A stretch of DNA of 64,000 nt, from NCBI GenBank assembly GCA_903813345.2, contig CAIIXF020000010.1:28358425-28422424 (forward strand), written 5' to 3'. Below, piece after piece: positions 38,701-50,700 of this stretch. Position 1 is the first letter of the stretch. Each line of letters starts with the position of its first letter. The notes under the pieces are model-generated. The model had not been told where the DNA came from. It saw only the letters and a list, made by a program, of their open reading frames with translations, and did not search any database. A program made the position numbers and the translations under genes. The stretch is from Owenia fusiformis (lineage: Eukaryota; Annelida; Polychaeta; Sabellida; Oweniidae).

Positions 38701-41700
38701 CTTACACCAGGAGGCACCTATAACAGGGAACTTTATCCCGGAGATGCTTTAGTATATGGAGATTATATTATTAAGACACCAAGGCGCTGTTCAGTGGATG
38801 GTTTAACTATAATCCATGCCCATTCTGACCCTTTGAAAGCTCATGGAGGATGTGGCACACTCACACATGCTGACTATGGAACAGGTTCTTTTCAAGTGTC
38901 ATTTGTAACAAATGTCTATGGACTTACTAAAGTAACAAATATTCTTCGTTTTCCAGCTTAAATGAGCAGTTCTTCGTTTTCCAGCTTAAATGAGCAGAAA
39001 AAATCAGTAATGATATAACCAGTGTTATATAAATGCATTTTAAATTGTTCATGAGAGATTATTAAATAAGACCTAATGATCTTAGCATGTTTATTGTTTT
39101 GTTAAGTTGATTCATACATAATTCATTAAACACCAATATAACATACTGTAGCCACTTGGTTAAAATATAGCAATTATATATCATAACATGGCTGGCTGAG
39201 TTGTAATCATTAATCAGATTGTATTTTATCATGTCTTATATGTGCTATGCTTATAAGTACAATAATCTGTACCTATTAGATGTATTTGCATAATGGCATA
39301 TTTGTTTACATGTTGAAAAATTGTTTCCTTGTCTAAATTTGATTTATGTGTAATGTGTCCTCAATATACTGTATAAATCTTCAAATAGGTCAACTTCTTT
39401 AATATTCAAGCTAGAATTGTAAAATAAAAAGGCACACAGCGAACAATATAGTACCTTAACACGAAAAATGACTGCCTAAAAAACCTAGCATGTCCAATAA
39501 CTATACAGTATGCAGTCAAAGAAAAAAATGTCAAGTCGTTTATCCTGAGAAATGTGTTACTTATTGCCACGAAAGATAACTATTTCTTTAACATATACAG
39601 GCCTGTAGCAAGGGGGATTCGGATGGTTTGGTGCCTCCACCCTCCTGACCAAAAGAAACTCTTTCAAAATCGTGCAGTCATCATGTGATTTTGACCCAAC
39701 TTGTCAAAATAGAACCCCCTAGAATTTTTAAGTGAACCTCCTTTGGCCAATCTTGGCTAAAGGCCTGATATATATTGAATGTACCTGTCTGATTTCTTCT
39801 CCAACAAGCGTTGCAATCCAACCAAAGATCAAGTATTCAGTAAAAGATGGTGTGTACGGGTTAACGTCAAAAAGTATGAAAAATGACATCAAAATAATGA
39901 ACCCGACATGGCAGATCTGAAAGGGAAAAAGTCACAGGTTAATAATAATGAGGCCTTGTATTGGTTATAAAGCTATCAAACTTCAATTTTTTTCAAAACT
40001 CAAAATCTCTATGTGTATATATCCCATCTAGTCCTTTTAATTAATGTAGCAATCTTTGCTTGAATTTGTAACCCTAATTACCTTGCAACAGTTTTATCCT
40101 GAAAATTTACAGACACCAAATTTAACTTACCGCATGTCCTGTGAATTTCACAAATGGTGTCTGGTAGAATTTGTACCACTTCTTAAATCCCATAATGCAA
40201 CAGTTTACGTCTGCTTGATATTCTTTCTTGTAGTTATCAAGCTTATTTTCACGGATCAATTTGTTGACATCTTCCATGAATTGGACTAGTTTTGTAGGAA
40301 TTAAGAATGGCAGGAAGAGAAACAATACGATCTGGAATAGAAATATCATAGCTTATCATTATAATGCTCAAGTGGATAGGTTAGCTACATAGCTACAGGT
40401 TTTAAGAGAACTTGTACGCTAGAGATTAGTTCTCCCATAGTCCATAGGTTCCTTGAAAAAATTATGAGGACAGTAATTCCAAGGAGCCATGAATGTTTTA
40501 CTAATAATAGTTATTTTATTCACTACTATTTTATTCACTAGTATTTCTGATGAAGACATATGCTTTAATATACTGCTGGCTAGGCTTAATTGTGGCAGAT
40601 TCTTTTAATCTGGTTAAAAATCTCAATAACTTTTTCCTTTAAGTTATATTTATGACATGATTTGTTTATGAAGTGCACAAGTCTAGAAATTATTGCTAGC
40701 CCTCGTTAAAATGGAATTTTACAACAAACAAAAATGGTAATTTACATACCTGCCACCCAGGGTTCAAAAGTCCCCGCTTCCATTCCCCACCCAGCGCCAT
40801 CTGACAGCAAGGATGAGAAATAAAATTCTGAAAAGAAATAATTTCTCATATTAATAAATCTGATTTTAGAGTCTTCAATAAAAAGTTTTGCTATTACAGC
40901 TGCTGATTTCAAATCACATTTCCAAAACGTCATAGATCTTTGTTTAATCTTTTTGTTCTTTTTTACTTGTAACACATTACATCTGAGAAAACAATTCTGT
41001 TATTTGTATTTCAGCATTCAGTTACTATAGTTACCTAGGTGATTGAATAAATGCAAACAATATAAAAGTGAGCACACATTAACATAAAAAATGTCAAAAT
41101 CTTGTAGTAAATGTTCACTAAAGTGTGACAATGTGTTACAGATACCAAACACGGCCTGACAAATGCAAGTCACAAAAATGGTAGCTATAACAATACAATA
41201 CATGTGTGTCATCATTTCTTGATAGTGATAAAAAAGGAAAACATACCTTTGAGTCACTGGCAGCAGCCATGTTGAGTGTATTCAATTTGCCCCATCTAAA
41301 GTGTCTCTCTTCAACTATGGCCTGGGCATAATTTGGGTCTGTCTTGTAACATTGTGTCAACAGAGCACTGGCCCTTTCTTCAAACTCTCTGAAATAAATG
41401 GTATGACGAAACTGAAATACATACTATTTGTGTAATAATTTAAGCGTAAAACACATCATTAAGTTAGATTTTGCTTCAAATAACCTAGTTTTGGTGCTGA
41501 TCAAAACAGGGGTACTAGGTTAAAGAGTTTATTGACATCTTACTTCAAATTCTTTGACAACCCCCCCCCCCCCCCTGTTGACCTTTTGCCTACGAGTCAA
41601 AACGTACCAAAAAAGGCCACCTTTTAATTTACCATGGGCTTTCAATTAGAAGGGTATGCAACTCTGTGTAATAACATGAGACCTTCAAAATGAGCAATGT

Positions 41701-44700
41701 CATGCTCTCCTTTTATAGTAATATTTCAAAAAGTATTAGATAAATGTACATGTTTTAGTATTATGTTAAATAAAAATCAATTTTCAATATGATTAGAGCA
41801 TAAAATATATTCAATCTCATGTAAAAGTAAACAAAAAGGCCAATAAGAATAAGAGGTATCAAGATAATCTCTTCGAGTATTGCATTATTCAAGAACACCT
41901 TCCAATAAAAATATAATTTGTGGGAGAATGTTCACTTTCTGTATTGTCATAATTATGATGAATTCCATTTTTTATTAAATTATCAACATGTATGGAGATA
42001 ATCATGATTTTATTTTTAAGTTATTTCTTTAAATCATCCATAAAAGGACAAAATAAGATTTTCTTGGAATGTGTACATTCTCCAATTTTGAAAACCCAAA
42101 AGGCAATGCTTATGTATGAAATATGGGAAGTTGCCTACCCTTCTAGTTGAAAGCCCATGAATTTACCGAGCATTATTACTACATGCTGAAAAAGGTATAT
42201 ACTGATTATACTGGATACCTTGGATTAAGAATTTTAAATAATCCTTATACATGTACTTACTCAGCATATTTGGAGTAAATCTCTTTGCTCAATGTATCCT
42301 CTAAAGGTATATTATCACGGAAGTAACGGTACAAATGGCAAGCCAACATAGCATTTGAAATAGCATTAGGAGTGTACTCCCAGATTTGTAGCGCCATTTT
42401 CTGCCTAAAATCAACAAACATGTAGAAAATCACTGTAGCACCATCTATATTCTGTTCTGGGTGGGCTTAGGGACCTTTATTATGAGAGAAGTTACTGTTC
42501 TTTTTATAGATTAATTCCATCAACAGAGGTGTAGCCAACAGAGGCGTAGCCAGTGTGCAATTGTCAAAGGGATGTGATTTTTGGGATTTGCATCAATGCG
42601 AGCACCAAAAAAGAAAAATATACACTGACTTTACCAAGTTGTATTTGACTGTGGACCATAGACAAACAAAGTTGTATTTGGGATGTGCACTAAGACTAAC
42701 CAAAATGCATTTAAGCTGTGCAAAAGACAAACCAAGTAGTATTTGGGGTGTGCACTAGACGAACCTAGTTTTATTTGGGCTCAGCAAGAATACAACAAGT
42801 CAGTGCACGGCAAAAATAAAACTTGTATTTGCGCTGTTCTCTGGACAAACCAATATACAAACCTTGCAGAGAGAACTGCCCATATGAACAAGTCCATATA
42901 AGGATGATCCAATTTATCTTCAACATCCTCTGGTTTCCTTTCTCGATTGTACTCATATGGATAACCAGTCATCATTTCAACCAGCTTCTTAACATCTTGC
43001 ATCGTGAACCACACTTCTTCATCGCCAATCTTCTGTTTAGTATAGATTCCCAGAAAACTATTGGCAGGTTCTCCTTTGATCTTAATCAGTGCCTTGAAGA
43101 GATAGCTTATTGGTGTCTCCTTTAAAAACAAATGAGCATCTCTTATTAACCAAACATACGTACACATGTGCGTAGTCAAGGGGGGATGCGATGGGTGCTA
43201 CCCCACCCTCACAAAAAAGAAAAGAAGCAGTTTTGTAAAAACAAATTGCTATCAAAATAGTTTGAAATGCCTAGAATGCACCATATACAATGTAAATGTT
43301 TAAAATTTTCAAGGGTAACCATTTTTGGTCCGGACAATACATTTACTTTGCAATTTGAAAAATATACGCTGTATCTGTGATCAACATTTGTAATATTTCT
43401 TTATGTTATAAAAATCAATTGTAGTCCACTGCGGAACTGTATTGTTCTTAACTTTTCTCCACAATAACATACCTCATTATAAAGCTCCTCCAGTGTTTTA
43501 ACACTGAGATAATCTCCAAGGTTGAAGTCATGCTGGAACAACTTCTCAACAAATTCAGGCTTATTCTCTATAAGGGCATCACTCATCAGTTCATGGAGTG
43601 CTTTCAACTTCAGATCACCATTGACAATTATTTTCTCAGCTATATCCAATCTGTTCCAGTCGTACGCAAAGTTCAGTTTTCGCTCCTGGATTACAGATTT
43701 CTCAATGGATGTGTCATCAAGGTCAGCTGAAGTATGAAGAAAATGTCCAGTTACTTTTACAGTATCATATAATTGGTGCCTCAGATGACTTAGAAAGCTA
43801 CTGCAGGAATAAATGATGAAATTGAAGGTAATAATAGGATTAAGTTGAAGCATTCAGTTCTTTATTTAACTCCCTGAATAGAGATGTTAGAGGATGATGA
43901 AAGGATCAATGTTCACAATGTGATACTGAAAGAATGAAAAACAATTGTGTATTTTCATGAGAAAGAACAATCATAAAATATAAAACCAACAAATATAAAG
44001 TAAAATAAAATTGGCAAAAAGATCAAAGATCAAAGGGTTATTGAAAAAATGCAAGGTTTGTCTGATAAAAGTTAGCGGCTGTTCGAGGAAAAATTTCCTT
44101 TCATTGTTCAATTATGCAATATGAAGCTCTTACCATCAAACAATGCTGTATAGATGGCTTTGTCCAGCTCATCACTCTGTTGGAAATCAAAGAACGACAC
44201 CTGAAATAAGGTAAATAAGTTAATTGATTGAATATGAAGAATATAAAATATTTACCTACAAGGCTGCATGCAAAAAGTAACTACTCAAAACCTATTTACA
44301 AAACATATATATCTAATATAAAGATATAAAAATTTCAGCAGTAGCAGCAACGCGGATTTTGGCAAATTAAATATGATCTTGATCATCAAAAGATACATTT
44401 TGCATGATTATACAGAATCAGAAAGACAAGGGGTCTACATTCAGAGGTAAAGATCCATGGTGCTATGAAACTATGGTACATACATGGTACATGGTACTTT
44501 GAAATTGTAGACTATTTGATCAGTATGCTCAAGTATATATGTATATATGGTGACATTTGAAAAGACAATGTACATCAATGACTTACTATTTTCTTGTGTT
44601 CTATGACACTTTTGATGAAGCCCATATGGCATCTAATGGTTTGCTCAATGTTAGACATCTTGTATTTGTAGGCCTTCTTTAGTTCTTCCTCCATGTGAGG

Positions 44701-47700
44701 CGCAATGTCCACCTCATATGACCTGAAATATATAATGAGGAATTATGTGAGGCGCAATGTCAACCTCATATGACCTGAAATATATAATGAGGAAGTATGT
44801 GAGGCGCAATTCAACCTCATATGACCTGAAATATATAATGGGGAATTATGTGAGGCGCAATGTCAACCTCATATGACCTGAAATATATAATGAGGAATTA
44901 TGTGAGGCACAATGTCAACCTCATATGACCTGAAATATATAATGAGGAATTATGTGAGGCGCAATATCAACCTCATATGACCTGAAATATATAATGGGGA
45001 ATTATGTGAGGCGCAATGTCAACCTCATATGACCTGGATAAAAAGATATCATCAACAATTGGTATGTATCATAGAAAAATTGTGGTATAATATGAGGCGT
45101 AATGAGATGTGCAGAAATACTGTAAAAGCCCAAATTTTAACTCTTTTCGCTGAAAAGGCTAGACAGTGAAATTAAAGTAAAGACACTGTGAATATTTAAT
45201 TTAACATTGAATGCATTTAGATATTTCTTCAAACATTGAAATTTGATGGCCATGAAACATTTCAGATTGACAAAATACTGAAATTTTGACAATGAAAATT
45301 TGGGCTTTTACAGTACTGTATATTTTTTGACAACGAAAATTTGGGCTTTTACAGTACTGTATATTGAACAAAAGCTAAATGTTTTTACAGTACTAGAACT
45401 TACAGTTTAGGGTTATTGCTCATTTTGACTGCGGCTTCTACAAGGTTGGTGGCAGCGCCTGTGTTTATACAAATGACGACTGGTATTCCCATCTCAAGAG
45501 CCCCAACAGCTTGCTCTATAGAGCCCATTCCCTGAGCCCCAACTACTAACATGACAGCAGGTGTCTCATAATCTATGAATAAACAATATCAGGCATGCAT
45601 TCTCAGTAATGGTGTCTCATACTATGTAGTATTGTAGAATTGAAAATTACTTTCCTTGATTTAAATTATCTTTACGTTATTGCATAATAACAATCTTGAG
45701 GAATTCATAAAATGAATATTTTCAAAAAATTTATCTTGGATATTTCTGTGACTATCTTTCAGACCCCTTACTGTGAACCAGGTGGCTTTGAACAAAAGCT
45801 TCACAAAGTTAAGAATTCCTAAGTCCTATTATCCATTGAATCAGTAATTTTTCTGTTTTACCTATGTACTCTTGACTATGTGTAGCTGAGATATACTCTT
45901 CAAACTTCGCACGAAACTTGTATTCCCCCTCTTCCTTGCCCCCTCCGTAACCCTGGCTACCATCATCAACCAATAGGAAATGAGTATGGTTTGGGTTGAG
46001 ATGCACGGGTTTGCCTTTTCCTGGAATCATGTGGCTGCTTTCGTACTGGACCACACCACATTTAACCTATAGAACAATTTTTGCATTATCAATATTCTTT
46101 TTTTTGATATTCCCTGTTTCCCAACATTTTTTGGCATAGACCGTATTTATAAACAAATTATTTTTGTGTTTTAAATTTTTTTTTAATTTAACAAACCTTT
46201 CCCTTGTTGTCTTTTTCATTTAGGAACAGTTGGTCATTGTTTGCGGTGTATCCCCAGCTAGCGATCCCGATACAGTGCACCTAGAAATATTAATATGGAA
46301 ATTGTCATTTTTCACAAATGTATCATCCCAGAAATCATATACCAAAGTACATATATGAGGAATATGTTATGGGAGGTTTTGGATATGGGATATATCCTGA
46401 GGAAAATATATATTTTGCTAAGGGTCTGGTGGTTCCAGGTAAAATATATAACACAGGGGTTTCACAAGCAGCAGGCAACAGGCAGTTTTCACCAGTTGTT
46501 TTCACAGTTTTTAGGGACTTCAACTTTTCCATGTTAAAATTATGATTTCCATTAATTTCGCCTGTTTTCATTTATTTAGCCTGTTGTGATAAATTCTAGT
46601 GAAACCCCTGTGACAATATTTAAGTCAACCCCCTCTCATGTTGGGTGACATAGAAACTGTGACTTTAGCAATATCTCTCCTTAGTTGTGAAATCTTACAT
46701 CTTTAAGACGTTTGTTGTCGACCCATTGTTTAGTCTGGGCTGCCTCAACTGCCTCCCCAACAGCACGCATAACACCAACATTTGATCCCCCAGTGATCAA
46801 CCATGCACCAGCTTGCTTGCCAACCTATAACAAAATAAAAACAAAATTAACAATTTTGCAAGAAAGGACTCTGAAGGGACAAGATCAAGTTTAACAATTT
46901 ATAGACTTTGTCGAAATGATACACTGTGCAAATTGAGTAGCCTTTCCTTTCCTTTAACATGTAATCAATAATAAATTTAGCTAGATTTTTTAAATTTTGT
47001 TATCTTAAAAAGTTTTAACTTTTTACAGCTTGGCAGAAAACATTAATTCAGTTTCACTTTTCAACTAGTTACCCACCTTAATAATATGCCTTCATTTAAT
47101 ACTTTTTAACTCATCACCCACCTTAATGAATCCTTCATTATAAATTCAGTTTCGTTCTTTTAACTAGTTACCCACCTTAATGAATCCTTCATTTATAAAT
47201 TCAGTTTTGTTTTTAACTAGTTACCCACCTTAATGATGCCTTCATTTAATAATTTTTAACAAGTCACCCACCTTAATGATGCCTTCATTTATAATTCGTT
47301 TCCAACGTCCACTCCATTTGTCTAGCTTGAAGTTTTTTGCCCCTCCAACAATCGAAATTATGAGGTTAGGTGGCGCCACATTTTCATACTCCACTAAGTA
47401 GTCTACAACAAGCTTTGGGTGGGCGACATCCCAGGGAATACGACAATACTGAAATAAGAGAGAGTGAAATTTAATTGTGAACAGTACTGTAAGTTGTTGA
47501 TCAAATAAAATGCATTGATATAGACATTGAGCATGTTATAGTATGCCATCAAATATCTACATGTTGCCCTATGGGAATTGGCCAAACACCGTATTGCCCT
47601 ATGGAAATTGACCAAACACCATATTGCCCTATGGGAATTGGCCAAACACCATATTGCCCTATGGGAATTGGCCAAACACCATATTGCCCTATAGGAATTG

Positions 47701-50700
47701 GCCAAACCCCATATTGCCCTATGAAAATTGGCCAAACACCATATTGCCCTATGGGAATTGGCCAAACACCATATTACCCTATGGGAATTAGCCAAACTGC
47801 CCTATGAGAATTGGCCAAACACCATATTGCTCTATAGGAATTGGCCAAACCCCATATTGCCCTATGAAAATTGGCCAAACACCATATTGCCCTATGGGAA
47901 TTGGCCAAACACCATATTACCCTATGGGAATTGGCCAAACTGCCCTATGGGAATTGGCCAAACACCATATTGCCCTTTAGGAATTGGCCAAACACCTTAT
48001 TACCCTATGGGAATAGCCAAACTGCCCTATGAGAATTGGCCAAACACCATATTGCTCTATAGGAATTGGCCAAACACCATATATTTTAGATAATAGGCAC
48101 AATAAGAAATTGAGTGTAATGAGCAAAAAATCATATAGAAAATTATTCTGAACATTTCGCTAAGTCTTTTTGCATCTTAAAGTACATGTTTACATGACAC
48201 CTTACACATACATACTCAATCATAACTTCATATTCTGCACAACTTAGTGTGTTTACTTCCAAAGTTCAAGAAGTACAGCATTAGATAAAAAGAAGAGAAT
48301 TTACTTATGGTGTAAAGTAGAACCTTGGTAATCAAGTGGAATACATTTGGCACTAAAAATACAGAGTAGTGTTCCACTTGGGAGGTGCTCCATGTACAAA
48401 CTGGTCCATTATATTAATCATTAATGAGAAATATATTAGTTATATCACTCATAGTAATAGAAGAGTTATCTTTTATAAACAAAATAACTTTGACTGCAAG
48501 GTAAAATGCTATAAAAAACATATAACTCAGTGCCTAGAGTACAGCTCACTTCTACGAAGTGATGCATGTACAGTTAGTACCCTAGACAGCAACTTGGGAA
48601 TGATGTATTATCTCTAAATAGCCTCATTTTCTAAAATATAACAATCGATAACTTAATGTGAAGTTAAGAGAAATTCTATCATTAAAAGTCTCTTCACTTT
48701 TCCTATTTTTAGTTCTATTTTATACTATTATCAAAAATTGAATTTGTATCTAGGGAAAGATATAACATTATTCTCAAGTAGCTATCTGGGGTACTATAAC
48801 ATGAACTTTGCTACAGTAAATACTGCTCCACGGGATAAAGGATGATGTAAAAACCAATGTTATGAACATGGGATCCAACCTCTACCTGAAGTTATGTATC
48901 CTTCATGTATTACTCCTGGTGACTGATTGCGGTTTAGAAAGGTACAATGTTTTCATTAAGAATGGCGACATATTTATCTGTTGATGAACAAAGTTAAGAG
49001 CTTATTTGCTTTTTAAAGATAGATAAAGTAAAAGGTAAAAAGATTGTGATCCTTCTATTGTTGCCCCCCCCCCCCCCATTAGATCAGCCTATCAATCTAT
49101 CCTGGCCATATCTTGGATACCGGTGGGAAGTTTTCTTTCATGTGATCATTTGTAGAGCGTTAACCAGTTGTATGCAAAATCAATCAAAATAGTAGATACT
49201 TCAAAATTGGCAAGAATATTTCAGTTCAAACAAAATATGACATTTTTGAGAGATATTTTATGATTCTTACATGTTTTAGTCTGATCTCACAGAAGTTTTA
49301 TTAGGTTAATCTTAACCTTTGAAATCACATTTTAATAGATTACTCAGAAGTTTAAAGTCATTTTTACAATATTAAAGGACAAGGCATTAACATGCATAAT
49401 GTCACCTCCTGCAATTTGTTACAGATGCTGAATGGCAACTGCTAAATGCTTGACACCAACTGACAAATGCTTGACACCTTCAACAAAAAGTTGGAGACTG
49501 TAACAATATGTCACTATAAAAACGCGAGATATCATGAAACTATTTGTATTATCACATATTTCACGTATTTGTATATCATGATTCTATTTGTATTTTCAGA
49601 GAAGAAAAGAAACCAGAGACTAACATATGGAAAATTGTTGAAACACTAATGAGCAAGAATCTGTTGGAACTACTTGCAGGTGGAATATTTACATGTTTAT
49701 CCATGATATTCGGAGTGAAACAACTTAAAGAAAAGTTAAGAAAAAAGTCTGAAAAGATCAAGAAACTGAAGTCTGACAAAGAAAAACTAAAGGATAGGGT
49801 ATGGAACTTGGAGTTGGAATTAGAGAAAAAGAAACAGAACCAGGAAGGGTGTTATCTAATGTAAATAAACTGAAAATTATGAAAATGGAAATCTTCACCA
49901 AAAGCAACTGATGTAAAAAATCAGTTCTATTTCAAATAATTCTAAGTAAGACCTTGTCTATCGGAAAAAGAAATGCAAAGAGAGATTTTTATGAAAGTTG
50001 CACAGTATAATATAATAGTTTTCATGCATTGAATGTAAATACACATCCTGTAGGAATATCTGTGCAGTAAAATAACTCAATTAATTGGGATCAAAATCTG
50101 AACTTTGAAACAAAAATAAGATGAACGATTTTGGCAAATGTGATCATATAATGTTGACTTGTTATGTTTCTGAAACTGCACCTATGATCACAAAGTACAC
50201 TTTTTATAAAATTGCAATTTTTAACAAGGCATTAACATACAAATGTCACCATCTGCCATTTGTTACAGATGCCAGACACTGTCTACAATAAATGGAAGAC
50301 TATAACAATATGTCACCACCAATGTCACCACTTCTGGTGGTGACATTAAAACAGAAGAGAACTTGGGAAATGGAAATCTCTGGTATGTAGTTACCATAAA
50401 CAAACTTGAAATAAATGAGCATATGACTTAATACAAGGAAGGTTTTAGTTTGCACCACAAAGGTTGATGGACGGATGGACCTGATCCTACTAGGGGCTCT
50501 ATGGCTCACTGTGTGAGCTTAAAACAACATTTTGTGATTGTTCTTAGCCTTAAGAAATAGAACATGTGTTCAAGAAAAAAATGTAATGTAAACTACATCT
50601 TAAAGAGGATAAAGTAGGCGTTCATTATATGAAAAGCATTTTTAGTATTGAATTTTGAAATAACTCAACTTGGACAGGTGTATTTCTTAAGATCTTTATA

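Larger units (their letters stand above)
26284..39784 (-). other. TRPM intron 18 hosting nested genes
   Basis: A 13.5-kb intron between S2 and S3 exons. It contains two + strand genes encoding secreted proteins, an LTR retrotransposon and several MITEs. A tandem duplication of about 3 kb explains most of the non-element sequence: 26337 onward aligns with 36143 onward. Confidence 0.85.

Noticed and set aside
46295-46571. Frames on both strands between TRPM exons 6 and 7
   Set aside because: Antisense intron sequence with no splice sites or family match.
47403-48093. Long frames with NWPNTILPYG- or GIGQTPYCPM-type repeats
   Set aside because: The 30-bp minisatellite period is divisible by three, so frames stay open by chance.
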